A DNA stretch of 55,929 nt from the NCBI GenBank assembly GCA_035532275.1, contig DATKRG010000072.1, positions 1 to 55,929 of the forward strand, given 5' to 3'. The notes under the pieces are model-generated. The model saw nothing but the letters and a program-made list of their open reading frames with translations, did no database searches and had not been told where the DNA came from. Origin of the DNA: UBA9676 sp035532275. Its GTDB lineage: Bacteria; Actinomycetota; Actinomycetes; Streptosporangiales; Streptosporangiaceae. The translations under genes and the position numbers were made by a program. Positions 44,580 to 53,018 of the stretch are shown here, in pieces. Each line of letters starts with the position of its first letter. Positions within the stretch are counted from its first letter, which is position 1.

Positions 44580-45560
44580 CTACTGGTGGCCGAGGACGGG
44601 GTGGGGAAGGTAGGGGGCTTCTAGGCGCTGCATCTCGTCATCGGTCAGCTCCAGCTTCGCGGCGGCGAGGGCGTCCTCCATGTGGCTGAGCTTGGTGGCA
44701 CCCACGATGGGGGCGGTCACACCCGGGCGGTGCATCAGCCAGGCCAGCGCCACCTGGGCCCGCGGGACCCCACGCGCGGCAGCCACCTGCGCCACCGCGT
44801 CCACCACATCGAAGTCGGCCGGGTGGGTGTACAGGCTGTCGCCGAAGGGGTCCGAATTCGACCGGGTGGTGCGCCGCTCGCCATCCCGGGTCCGGTTCCC
44901 GGCCAGGACGCCGCGCGCGAGCGGGCTCCACGGGATCACCCCGACCCCCTGGTCGAGGCACTGCGGGATCATCTCCCGCTCCTCCTCCCGGTAGAGCAGG
45001 TTGTAGTGGTTCTGCATGGAGACGAACCGGGTCCAGCCGTGCAGGTCCGCCACATGCTGGGCCTTGGCGAACTGCCAGGCGAACATGCTGCTCGCGCCGA
45101 TGTAGCGGGCCTTGCCGGCCCGGACCACGTCGTGCAGCGCCGCCATCGTCTCCTCGATCGGCGTCCGCGGGTCCCACCGGTGGATCTGGTACAGGTCCAC
45201 ATAGTCCATGTCCAGCCGCTGCAGCGACGCGTCGATCGCGGACATGATGTGCTTGCGGGACAGCCCGCCGGCGTTCTCGCCCTCCCCCACCGGCATGAAC
45301 ACCTTGGTGGCCACCACCACGTCGTCGCGCCGGAACAGCTTGCCCAGCAGCCGGCCCGTGGCCGCCTCACTGGCACCGGAGGAGTAGACGTCCGCCGTGT
45401 CGTAGAAGATCACGCCGCCGTCGGCCGCCACCCGCACGATCGGCTCGGCCGCGTCCTCGTCCAGCACCCACGGCCGCTGGCTGTTGTTCCCAAAGCTCAT
45501 CATCCCGAGGCACACGCGGGACACACGCATGCCGGTCGCGCCAAGGTTGACGTACTCCAT
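44580..45560 (-). CDS. Aldo/keto reductase
   Basis: A 326-residue NADPH-dependent TIM-barrel oxidoreductase. ATG 45560 has GAGG five bases upstream. The catalytic tetrad is visible: Asp and Tyr in IFYDTADVYSSGASE, Lys in VVVATKVFMPVG and His in VDLYQIHRWDPRTP. Cofactor-binding wording SMQNHYNLLYREEEREMIPQCLDQGVGVIPWSPLARGVL and the C-terminal VGATKLSHMEDALAA place it in the YajO/Gcy-like group. Substrate unknown. Confidence 0.93.
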   Translation of the reverse strand: MEYVNLGATGMRVSRVCLGMMSFGNNSQRPWVLDEDAAEPIVRVAADGGVIFYDTADVYSSGASEAATGRLLGKLFRRDDVVVATKVFMPVGEGENAGGLSRKHIMSAIDASLQRLDMDYVDLYQIHRWDPRTPIEETMAALHDVVRAGKARYIGASSMFAWQFAKAQHVADLHGWTRFVSMQNHYNLLYREEEREMIPQCLDQGVGVIPWSPLARGVLAGNRTRDGERRTTRSNSDPFGDSLYTHPADFDVVDAVAQVAAARGVPRAQVALAWLMHRPGVTAPIVGATKLSHMEDALAAAKLELTDDEMQRLEAPYLPHPVLGHQ

Positions 45561-45704
45561 GATCACCTCATGATCGCTGGGTCTAGTTACAACGGTCCCC
45601 GGTAATGAAGATTACGTCCCGCGGCGGACCTGGAGCTGTCGGCGGCCGGGATCGCGCAGCTCGACGCCGGCTGAGGACGCCCGGCACCCCGGCGGGCGAG
45701 CCGG

Positions 45705-46037
45705 TCAGGCCACGAACGGCTGGCCGGACTCGCTCGTCATGGGGCGGCCCGCGGCCTGCCAGCCGATCATGCCATCAGCCACGTTGTGCGCCTGCCAGCC
45801 CGCCCCGGCCAGCGCCTGTGCCGCGTGGCCCGACCGGTTCCCGGAGCGGCAGATCACATACAGCGTGCCCGGCTGGCCGATCTCGGTGTGCCGCGCGCCC
45901 AGCTCACCCAGCGGGATATGCAGCGCCCCCGGTACGTGACCGGCCTCCCATTCGTCGTGCTCACGCACGTCGAGCAGGAACACGTCCGCGGGCACCTCGG
46001 CCGCGGGCACCTGGGGTACCGGCCTGGCCTGACTCAT
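45705..46037 (-). CDS. Rhodanese-domain protein
   Basis: A 110-residue single-domain sulfurtransferase. GGAGG lies six bases before ATG 46037. It has VFLLDVREHDEWEAGHVPGALHIPLGEL and the active-site loop VICRSGNRSG with Cys63, so it should carry a persulfide. Such small proteins move sulfur or act in redox control. It stands alone, divergent from a GNAT gene. Confidence 0.93.
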   Translation of the reverse strand: MSQARPVPQVPAAEVPADVFLLDVREHDEWEAGHVPGALHIPLGELGARHTEIGQPGTLYVICRSGNRSGHAAQALAGAGWQAHNVADGMIGWQAAGRPMTSESGQPFVA

Positions 46038-46117
46038 CCAATCCCTCCGGGGGTACCGGCCGCGGCGGCATCGGGCGCCGCGGCTTCCGCCCGCCAGGCT
46101 ACCGGGGCCGGAATGCC

Positions 46118-46633
46118 GTGCCGGCGGCGCCCGTTGAGCCAGGCGTGCAGGTACGTGACGCGCGGCCGGACGAGCTTGCCGCGATCGGCGACCTGAGAGT
46201 CGCCGCCTACCGGGCCGACGGGTTCTTGTCCGAGACCTCCGGGTACACCGACACGCTGCGCACGCTGGGGGCCGACGGCACCGGGGAGATCCTGGCCGCC
46301 GTGGACGGCTCGCTCATCGTGGGCACAGTCATGCTCCAGGCCTGGCCGTGCGCCGGGGAAGTGGTCAGGGGACCCGGCGAGGCCGAGATCAGGGCACTGG
46401 CGGTGGCCGCGCAGGCGCGCCGTCGCGGCATCGGCCGGGCGCTGCTGGCCGGGGTGACGCAGCGGGCCGCCAGCCGCGGGGTGCGGAACCTGGTCCTGCT
46501 CACCATGCCGCAGATGCAGGCGGCCCAGCGGCTGTACACCGAGGCTGGTTTCGGCCGTCTCCCCGACCGGGACGCCGTCCCCGCACCGGGCGTCATCCTG
46601 CTCGCCTACGGCCTGCTCCTGCCCGGCGCGTGA
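46118..46633 (+). CDS. GNAT-family N-acetyltransferase
   Basis: About 171 residues. The fold shows VRDARPDELAAIGDLRVAAY, the strand pair IRALAVAAQARRRGIGRALLAGV with the acetyl-CoA loop Q-A-R-R-R-G-I-G, and LVLLTMPQMQAAQRLYTEAGFGRL. The acceptor is unknown. Start is uncertain between GTG 46118 and GTG 46145, since neither has a strong ribosome site and upstream codons are low-complexity. Its 3' end converges with the small membrane-protein gene. Confidence 0.85.
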   Translation: MPAAPVEPGVQVRDARPDELAAIGDLRVAAYRADGFLSETSGYTDTLRTLGADGTGEILAAVDGSLIVGTVMLQAWPCAGEVVRGPGEAEIRALAVAAQARRRGIGRALLAGVTQRAASRGVRNLVLLTMPQMQAAQRLYTEAGFGRLPDRDAVPAPGVILLAYGLLLPGA

Positions 46634-46648
46634 CCGGGGGGCACAGCG

Positions 46649-46873
46649 TCAGCCACCGCTGGGTTCGTTATGCGGAACGTCTTGCGCGGTTACCGTCCCG
46701 GTGCCCGCACCCTTGGCGTCCTCCCGCCACGCCGGACCACTGACTACCTTGCGCAGGTGCTTGTTCATCGAGCGCAGGAGGAAGAACAGCACCAGGCCCA
46801 GCCCGGCCACGACCAGGAATCCGAGGACACCGGGGACCACGGAGCTGGCCGAGACGGCGGCCAGGTTCGTCAC
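46649..46873 (-). CDS. Small single-helix membrane protein downstream of mca
   Basis: A 74-residue protein with one membrane helix (VLGFLVVAGLGLVLFFLLRSM) and a cytoplasmic basic/Gly-rich tail (NKHLRKVVSGPAWREDAKG). GTG 46873 overlaps the mca stop as GTGA, so it is translationally coupled. I recall small genes of this kind beside mca in other actinobacteria. Function unknown. Confidence 0.8.
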   Translation of the reverse strand: MTNLAAVSASSVVPGVLGFLVVAGLGLVLFFLLRSMNKHLRKVVSGPAWREDAKGAGTGTVTAQDVPHNEPSGG

Positions 46874-47823
46874 AGGCTCACCCTCTCCCGGATGCCGGCG
46901 AACAGGTCGTCCTCCGACAGCTCAGTATCCACCACCGACCTGGCCAGGTGATAATCCTCGGTCGGCCAGGCCACCTGCTGCACCTCCAGGGGGCACGCGA
47001 ACCACGAGCCGGCCGGGTCGATCTGGGTGGCATGGGCGAGCAGCGCCTGGTCGCGGATGCCGAAGAAGTCGCCGCACGGCACCCGGGTGCTGATCTCCAG
47101 CTCGGGCCGCTCGGGGTGCTCGGCGGCGCGCTTCTCCCAGCGCGCGAACCACTCCGCGTAGGGGGACTCCAGCCCGCGCCGCTCCATCTCCTCGTGCAGC
47201 GCCGTGAACCGGGCCTTGTGGAAGCTGACGAAGTAGTACAGCTTGAGCGGCTGCCAGGGCTCGCCGGAGCCCGGGTAGCGGTCCGGGTCGGCGGCGGCAT
47301 CGAATGCCTCCACACTGACCTGGTGGGTCATCACGTGATCGGGGTGCGGGTAGCCACCGTTCTCGTCGTAAGTCAGCATCACGTGCGGGCGGAACTCCCG
47401 GACCGCGCGGACCAGCGGCTCGGCCGCGTCCTCCAGTTTCTGCAGGGCGAAGCAGCCTTCGGGCAGCGGCGGCAGCGGGTCGCCCTCGGGCAGCCCGGAG
47501 TCGACGAAGCCCAGGAACCGCTGGCCGACACCGAGGATCTCGCGCGCCCTGGCCATCTCCTCCCGCCGGACCTGGCCCAGGTCCGCCCGGATCTCGGGCC
47601 GGTCCATCGCCTTGTTGAGTATGTCGCCGCGCTCGCCACCGGTAAGGGTGCAGACCAAGACATCTGCACCTTGGCGGACATAACGCGCCATCGTGGCCGC
47701 GCCTTTGCTCGATTCGTCATCGGGATGCGCGTGCACCGCCATCAGCCGCAGCGGCGCGGGCCGGCCGGTGTCAGCCGGGCGGCCATCGCCCGGGACGGCC
47801 GGATCGTCACAGGTGGCAGGCAC
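46870..47823 (-). CDS. mca: Mycothiol S-conjugate amidase
   Basis: A 317-residue zinc amidase that cleaves mycothiol conjugates so that toxic electrophiles leave as mercapturic acids. Zinc and catalytic residues lie in MAVHAHPDDESSKGAATM and MLTYDENGGYPHPDHVMTH. The Ser-Ser-Lys-Gly wording after the HPDD motif is typical of Mca rather than the deacetylase MshB. GTG 47823 follows a GGGGA box. This gene marks the organism as a mycothiol-producing actinobacterium. It is divergent from greA. Confidence 0.93.
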   Translation of the reverse strand: MPATCDDPAVPGDGRPADTGRPAPLRLMAVHAHPDDESSKGAATMARYVRQGADVLVCTLTGGERGDILNKAMDRPEIRADLGQVRREEMARAREILGVGQRFLGFVDSGLPEGDPLPPLPEGCFALQKLEDAAEPLVRAVREFRPHVMLTYDENGGYPHPDHVMTHQVSVEAFDAAADPDRYPGSGEPWQPLKLYYFVSFHKARFTALHEEMERRGLESPYAEWFARWEKRAAEHPERPELEISTRVPCGDFFGIRDQALLAHATQIDPAGSWFACPLEVQQVAWPTEDYHLARSVVDTELSEDDLFAGIRERVSL

Positions 47824-48043
47824 TTCGTTGTCCCCTCAGCAGGTGGGCAGGCACGGGAAATCATCCTGCACCACAACGCGCCGGCGAGGGATCGTGATTC
47901 CCGGCGCGTCACCCGTATCGCCGCGCCGGCTATTGACTGATGCCACTCATGCGTTAAGCCTTGTTAGCCTCAAAGAATTACCCCGAGGAGCCGTGCAGGG
48001 CTCCGGCGGACCTCGACGTCCGCTCTGCAGCCAAGGAGTACCC

Positions 48044-48544
48044 GTGACCGAGACACGCGATGACCACGTCACCTGGCTAACCCAGGAGGCCTACGACCGG
48101 CTCAAAGCGGAGCTGGATCACCTGTCGGGGCCGGGGCGTGTGGAGATCGCGAAGAAGATCGAGGCTGCCCGGGACGAAGGTGACCTGCGCGAGAACGGCG
48201 GGTATCACGCGGCCAAGGAGGAGCAGGGCAAGCAGGAGGCCCGCATCCACCAGATCCAGCACATCCTGCTGAACGCCAGGGTCGGTGAGCCGCCGCGGAC
48301 CGACGGGGTGGTCGGCCCCGGGATGACGGTGACCGTCCGCTTCGACCCCGGCGACGACGAGGTCACGTTCCTGCTGGCCTCGCGTGAGGAGAGCGGGTCG
48401 CCGATCGACGTCTACTCGCCCCGCTCCCCGCTGGGCGCCGCCATCTCCGGGAAGAAGGTCGGGGAAACCGCGACGTACACCATGCCGAACGGCCGTGCGG
48501 CGACGGTCGAGATCCTCGAGGCGGTCCCCTACGGGGAGTTCTGA
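48044..48544 (+). CDS. greA: Transcription elongation factor GreA
   Basis: A 166-residue factor that rescues backtracked RNA polymerase by stimulating transcript cleavage. The N-terminal coiled coil carries WLTQEAYDRLKAELDHL and the acidic tip AARDEGDLRENGGYHAAKEEQGKQEARI; the C-terminal FKBP-like domain ends ISGKKVGETATYTMPNGRAATVEIL. GTG 48044 has AAGGAG five bases upstream. The order mca-greA (divergent) occurs in several actinobacteria. Confidence 0.96.
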   Translation: MTETRDDHVTWLTQEAYDRLKAELDHLSGPGRVEIAKKIEAARDEGDLRENGGYHAAKEEQGKQEARIHQIQHILLNARVGEPPRTDGVVGPGMTVTVRFDPGDDEVTFLLASREESGSPIDVYSPRSPLGAAISGKKVGETATYTMPNGRAATVEILEAVPYGEF

Positions 48545-48597
48545 ACCGCGGCCCAGCTGGCTGGCCTGGCTGGGCCGGCCAGCCTGGCTGAGCCGGC

Positions 48598-50160
48598 TCA
48601 GCTGACCAGCTCCGGGGCCTCCGGGGCGGTCTGCTGCTGCGCAGGTGCCCGGCCGCGCAGCGGCACCTCCTTGATGAACCAGGCGAGGACGAACACGATC
48701 AGTGCGCTCGGCGCCGCCCAGAAGAACACGCCCTGCGCGGCGTGGGTGATCGCGGCGAACACGTCGAGCTTGACCGCCGGCGGCAGGTGGGTGAGCACCA
48801 CCGGGTCGAGCTGCCCGCCGGCCGCGTTCAGGTGAGCCCCGGGCAGCCGGGCGCTCAGCCCGCTGGTCAGCCGGTGGGCGAAGATCGCGCCGAACGCGGC
48901 GACCCCGATCGACCCGCCGATCTGCTGGAAGAACGTCCGTGAGCTGCTGGCCACGCCCATGTCGCGTGGGCCGACGCTGTTCTGCGCGACCAGGGTGGTG
49001 ATCTGCATGAGGAAGCCCATGCCCACCCCGAGCACCACGAAGTACAGGCCGCTGGTGAACCGGGTGGTGCTGAGCCCCAGCCCGGTCAGCAGGTACATGC
49101 CGACCGTCATGATGGCGCTGCCGATGATCGGCAGTGCCTTGTACCGGCCGGTGCGGGTGGTCACCTGCCCGGCGATCAAGGTGGTGAGCGTCGAGCCGAG
49201 CATCAGCGGGATCAGCATGAGCCCGCTGCCGGTCGCCGACAGGTGCTGCACTGTCTGCTGGTACAGCGGCAGGAACGTGAGCGCGCCGAGCATGGCCATG
49301 CCCAGCAGGAAGCTCATGGCCGCGACCAGCGAGAAGTTCCGGTTGCGGAAGACGTGCAGCGGCAGGATGGGTTCCGCCGCCCGGGCCTCGACGGCGATGA
49401 AGCCCACCGTGGTGGCGGCCGCCAGCGCACCCAGGCCAAGGATCTGCCCCGACCCCCAGGCGTACTGGGTGCCACCCCAGGTGGTCAGCAGCACGATCGA
49501 GGTGGTGGCCACGGCCAGCAGCACCGCGCCGAGGTAGTCGATCTTGTGCGCGACCTTGTGCCGCGGCAGGTGCAAGGTAAGGAACAGGTAGATCAGGCCC
49601 GCGCCGCCGATCGGCATGTTGATGTAGAAGATCCAGCGCCAGGACAGGCTGTCGGTGATGTAGCCGCCGACCAGCGGGCCCGCGATCATGGCCAGCATCA
49701 TCGCCGCCATCATGTAGCCCATGTACTGGCCGCGCTCGCGCGGGGAGACCAGGTCACCGATGGTCGCGATGGCCCCGACCAGCAGCCCGCCGGCGCCCAG
49801 GCCCTGCAGCGCGCGGAACGCGATGAGCTGGTCCATCGAGTGCGACAGCCCGGACAGCGCGGAGCCGATCAGGAAGATGATGATCGCGAACATGAGCAGG
49901 CGCTTGCGGCCGTACTGGTCGCCCAGCTTGCCGTACAGGGGCGTGGTCACGGTGGAGGCGAGGATGTAGGCGGTGACCACCCAGGACAGGTGGGTAACCC
50001 CGCCCAGGTCGCCGACGATGCGCGGCAGCGCCGTGGAGACGACCAGCTGGTCGAGCATGGCGAGCATGATGGCGAGCAGCAGGCCGGGCAGGATGATCAG
50101 GACTTCCCGGCGGGCGCCGGACGGCGCCTCCTGCGTGGCTGCTGACGCGTTCTCTGCCAT
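48598..50160 (-). CDS. MFS drug exporter, DHA2 family (14 helices)
   Basis: A 520-residue proton-driven exporter. Recognisable are LLLAIMLAMLDQLVVSTALPRIVGDL (helix 1 motif), YGKLGDQYGRKRLLMFA (motif A between helices 2 and 3), FRALQGLGAGGLLVGAIATIGDLVSPRERG (motif B) and MMLAMIAGPLVGGYI (motif C of drug:H+ antiporters). About 14 hydrophobic segments follow. ATG 50160 has GGAG nine bases upstream. A divergent TetR gene and paired operators lie upstream, the usual layout for a drug- or metabolite-induced pump. Confidence 0.93.
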   Translation of the reverse strand: MAENASAATQEAPSGARREVLIILPGLLLAIMLAMLDQLVVSTALPRIVGDLGGVTHLSWVVTAYILASTVTTPLYGKLGDQYGRKRLLMFAIIIFLIGSALSGLSHSMDQLIAFRALQGLGAGGLLVGAIATIGDLVSPRERGQYMGYMMAAMMLAMIAGPLVGGYITDSLSWRWIFYINMPIGGAGLIYLFLTLHLPRHKVAHKIDYLGAVLLAVATTSIVLLTTWGGTQYAWGSGQILGLGALAAATTVGFIAVEARAAEPILPLHVFRNRNFSLVAAMSFLLGMAMLGALTFLPLYQQTVQHLSATGSGLMLIPLMLGSTLTTLIAGQVTTRTGRYKALPIIGSAIMTVGMYLLTGLGLSTTRFTSGLYFVVLGVGMGFLMQITTLVAQNSVGPRDMGVASSSRTFFQQIGGSIGVAAFGAIFAHRLTSGLSARLPGAHLNAAGGQLDPVVLTHLPPAVKLDVFAAITHAAQGVFFWAAPSALIVFVLAWFIKEVPLRGRAPAQQQTAPEAPELVS

Positions 50161-50275
50161 CGTTTCGGGCTCCCTCCGCCGGCTGGATCCGCCGGCTCCC
50201 CGGGCTGGCGCGCCGGTTTCCCCCGGCCGCACCGCCCGCCCAGATGGCCGGCCCCGTACGAGAATACTCGCTACC

Positions 50276-50342
50276 TACTTGCCGACCGGTTAGTATATTG
50301 CCACGGGTTACCCTAGACTCGCTACTAACCGGTCGTCAAGTA
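50276..50342. promoter_or_regulatory. Paired 20-bp operators between MFS and TetR genes
   Basis: TACTTGCCGACCGGTTAGTA (50276-50295) and the complement of 50323-50342 agree in 19 of 20 positions, forming a very long inverted repeat around a 27-bp spacer. Each arm holds the self-complementary ACCGGT. The AT-rich spacer (AGTATATTG) may contain a -10 box. Two TetR dimers, one per arm, could block both divergent promoters. Confidence 0.75.
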
Positions 50343-50374
50343 AGTTTTGCCGAGAGAGCACGAGGCGCGGCACG

Positions 50375-51085
50375 ATGGATGAAGTGACACGCGCCACCGC
50401 CCGGGGCGCGGTACCGGCGCTGGGCGGGAGCCTGGCCCGGGGCAGGAGCCGTGCCCGTGGCGTGAGCCCGGCCCGCGGGCAGGCCGCGGCCCGGCACCGC
50501 GGGCGCAGCGAGGCCCCCGGCGGCAGCACCAGGGAGCGCATCCAGTCGATCGCCCTGGAACTGTTCGCCGAGCAGGGGTACGACAAGACCTCGCTGCGGG
50601 AGATCGCCGAGCGGCTTGGCGTCACCAAGGCGGCGCTGTACTACCACTTCAAGTCCAAGGAAGACATCGTCCGCAGCTTCACCGAGGACTACCGGGTGGA
50701 GCTGGAAGCGGTCATCGCCTGGGGCGCCGCCCAGCCACCGGGTCCGGGGACCCGGGCGGAGATCCTGGCCCGGTACGCCGACATCGTGGGCCGGCGGCTG
50801 GGGGTCATCCGGTTCATGGAGCAGAACCAGGCCGCCATGCACACGCTGACGTCGGACGGGGCTCACCGCAAGAAGCTGTTCCGCGAGCAGTTCATGCAGC
50901 TGTGCGACCTGCTCGCGCCGCCGGGCGCCGCGCTGCCCGACCGGATCCGTGCCGCCATGGCGGTGGTAACCATCGGGATGACCTCGCTGCTCTTCCAGCG
51001 CGAGGCGGGCAGCGCCCAGCAGCTGCACGAGGCAGTGCTGAGCGTCGCCTGCGACCTCGCCGACGCCCCGGCCCCGGTACCCTGA
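50375..51085 (+). CDS. TetR/AcrR-family regulator of the MFS exporter
   Basis: A 236-residue protein. The first 50 residues are low-complexity (Arg, Ala, Gly, Ser) and may be disordered. The DNA-binding domain reads TRERIQSIALELFAEQGYDKTSLREIAERLGVTKAALYYHFKSKEDIVRSF. The helical C-terminal ligand domain shows no specific signature. It is divergent from the exporter gene across the paired operators. ATG 50375 has a weak GAGG upstream; a later start would remove the disordered head. Confidence 0.9.
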   Translation: MDEVTRATARGAVPALGGSLARGRSRARGVSPARGQAAARHRGRSEAPGGSTRERIQSIALELFAEQGYDKTSLREIAERLGVTKAALYYHFKSKEDIVRSFTEDYRVELEAVIAWGAAQPPGPGTRAEILARYADIVGRRLGVIRFMEQNQAAMHTLTSDGAHRKKLFREQFMQLCDLLAPPGAALPDRIRAAMAVVTIGMTSLLFQREAGSAQQLHEAVLSVACDLADAPAPVP

Positions 51086-51106
51086 CCCCGGCCAACAGAC
51101 CCCGGT

Positions 51107-51595
51107 TCACGGCGCCGTGGCGGAGGCGCGCACCAGCGGGAGGACCCGGTACGGGACGGGGGTGGCCAGGGCGATGACGGTCGAGGCACGGACCACACCC
51201 GCCACTGCCACGATGGCGTCGATCACCCGCTGCAGGTCGGCGTTGGTGCGGGCGACCACCCGGCAGAGCATGTCACCGGGCCCGGTGATGGTGTGCACCT
51301 CCAGCACCCCCGGGATCTCCGCCAGCCGGGCCGCGACCGGATCGTGCCCGCCCACCTGCCGGATCTCCAGCGTCACGAACGCGGTCACCCGGTGGCCGAG
51401 CGCGGCCGGATCCACGTCCGGCCCGTAGCCGGTCACCACCCCGCGCCGGTGCAGCCGGTCCAGCCGGGCCTGCACGGTGCCGCGCGCCACCCCCAGCCGC
51501 CGCGACGCCTCCAGCATCCCCACCCGGGGCTCGGCCGCGAGCAGTTCGATCAGCCGGGCATCCAGCGTGTCGACCGGGCCGGTCTCGGCACCCAT
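51107..51595 (-). CDS. Lrp/AsnC-family regulator
   Basis: A 162-residue amino-acid-responsive regulator. The helix-turn-helix is LDARLIELLAAEPRVGMLEASRRLGVARGTVQARLDRLHRRGVVTGY; the ACT-like effector domain includes VTAFVTLEIRQVGG and PGVLEVHTITGPGDMLCRVVARTNADLQRVIDAI. ATG 51595 has AGGGG five bases upstream. It is divergent from hppD, so control of tyrosine catabolism is likely. Confidence 0.92.
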   Translation of the reverse strand: MGAETGPVDTLDARLIELLAAEPRVGMLEASRRLGVARGTVQARLDRLHRRGVVTGYGPDVDPAALGHRVTAFVTLEIRQVGGHDPVAARLAEIPGVLEVHTITGPGDMLCRVVARTNADLQRVIDAIVAVAGVVRASTVIALATPVPYRVLPLVRASATAP

Positions 51596-51655
51596 GTCCG
51601 CCCCTCTCACACGGCAACGCACTCACACGCAGCAGACTGTACAGCTCTGCCGAAT

Positions 51656-51679
51656 ACTTGCCACTGTGGCTATGCAAGT
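51656..51679. promoter_or_regulatory. Dyad in the Lrp-hppD divergent region
   Basis: ACTTGC (51656-51661) and GCAAGT (51674-51679) are exact complements 12 bases apart, between the two divergent genes. About 20 bp toward the Lrp gene lies CTGTACAG, a perfect palindrome. Either could be the Lrp/AsnC binding site. Confidence 0.4.
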
Positions 51680-51769
51680 CGCCTACCAGAACAACCAGCT
51701 GTTGCGCACCCTGCCTGCCCGTCTCATGCTGCCCCTAACGGCAGCACCGGGACGCGAAGGAGCGTGACG

Positions 51770-52897
51770 ATGGCAGGCGGCAGCGAGCATGGATACGCCC
51801 GCGAGGCCGATGGCTTCCCGGTGACCGGCATGGACGCGGTGGTCTTCGCGGTCGGCAACGCGCGGCAGGCCGCGCACTACTACTGCGCCGCCTTCGGCAT
51901 GCGCTGCGTCGCCTACCGCGGCCCGGAGACCGGCTGCCGGGACGAGGCCTCCTATGTGCTCGAATCCGGGCGGGCCCGGTTCGTGCTGCGCGGCCCGGTC
52001 CGGCCCGGCACCCCTCTGGCCAGGCACGTCGCCGAGCACGGCGACGGGGTGATCGACCTGGCGATCGAGGTGCCCTCGGCGGAAGCGGCCTATAGCTACG
52101 CCACCGCGCACGGTGCCCGCGGCGTGGCCGCCCCCAGGCTGGCCGAGGACGACCACGGCAAGGCGGTGCTGGCCACCATCGCCACCTACGGCCAGACCAC
52201 CCACACGCTGGTGGAGCGGTCCGGCTACAGCGGCGCCTACCTGCCCGGGTACGTGACAGCCGGCCCGGTCGGCAGCCCGCCCGCCCGGCCCTTCTTCACC
52301 GACATCGACCACTGTGTCGGCAACGTCGAGCTCGGCCGGATGGACGAGTGGGTGAGCTTCTACCACCGGGTCATGGGGTTCACGAACATGAAGGAGTTCG
52401 TCGGTGACGACATCGCCACCGAGTACTCCGCGCTCATGAGCAAGGTGGTCGCCGACGGCTCCCGGAAGGTGAAGTTCCCGATCAACGAGCCGGCCGCGGG
52501 GAAGCGGAAGTCCCAGATCGACGAGTACCTGGAGTTCTACGGCGGGCCGGGGGTCCAGCACATCGCGCTGGCCACCGACGACATCGTGGCCGCCGTCACC
52601 GCGATGAAGGCGGCCGGGGTCGAGTTCCTCGACACCCCCGGCGCCTACTACGACACCCTCGGCGACTGGGCCGGCCAGACCCACGTCCCGGCCGGGGCGC
52701 TCCGCGAGCTTGGCATCCTGGCCGACCGGGACGAGGACGGCTACCTGCTGCAGATCTTCACCAAGCCGGTGCAGGACCGCCCGACCGTGTTCTTCGAGCT
52801 GATCGAGCGGCACGGCTCGCAGGGGTTCGGCAAGGGCAACTTCAAGGCGCTGTTCGAGGCGATCGAGCGGGAGCAGGCACGCCGCGGCAACCTCTGA
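51770..52897 (+). CDS. hppD: 4-hydroxyphenylpyruvate dioxygenase
   Basis: A 375-residue non-heme iron dioxygenase converting 4-hydroxyphenylpyruvate to homogentisate in tyrosine breakdown. Iron ligands are His in TDIDHCVGNV, His in GPGVQHIALATDDI and Glu in PTVFFELIERHG. The C-terminal GFGKGNFKALFEAIEREQARRGNL is diagnostic. ATG 51770 has AAGGAG seven bases upstream. No other homogentisate-pathway gene is in the window. A double hairpin follows the stop. Confidence 0.97.
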   Translation: MAGGSEHGYAREADGFPVTGMDAVVFAVGNARQAAHYYCAAFGMRCVAYRGPETGCRDEASYVLESGRARFVLRGPVRPGTPLARHVAEHGDGVIDLAIEVPSAEAAYSYATAHGARGVAAPRLAEDDHGKAVLATIATYGQTTHTLVERSGYSGAYLPGYVTAGPVGSPPARPFFTDIDHCVGNVELGRMDEWVSFYHRVMGFTNMKEFVGDDIATEYSALMSKVVADGSRKVKFPINEPAAGKRKSQIDEYLEFYGGPGVQHIALATDDIVAAVTAMKAAGVEFLDTPGAYYDTLGDWAGQTHVPAGALRELGILADRDEDGYLLQIFTKPVQDRPTVFFELIERHGSQGFGKGNFKALFEAIEREQARRGNL

Positions 52898-52957
52898 GCA
52901 GCATCAAACCGCGCCTTGATGCTGCTACTGCTACATCAGAGCGCTGTTTGATGTAGC
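52897..52957 (+). terminator. Tandem hairpins after hppD
   Basis: AGCAGCATCAA (52897-52907) pairs with TTGATGCTGCT (52916-52926), then GCTACATCA (52930-52938) with TGATGTAGC (52949-52957). The first arm begins at the last base of the hppD stop codon. Two similar stems in series form a likely terminator; the AT content is high for this genome. Confidence 0.7.
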
Positions 52958-53018
52958 TGCTGCCCGCCGTTGCGGGCGGGTGCATCGCGCGGAAGCCCGG
53001 GTGCGCCAGGACAAACCG

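Noticed and set aside
47933..47970. A TTGACT/TAGCCT promoter for greA
   Set aside because: TTGACT and TAGCCT are present, but their spacing (26 bp) is too long, and the better-spaced AAGCCT is a poor -10 box; not firm enough to list.
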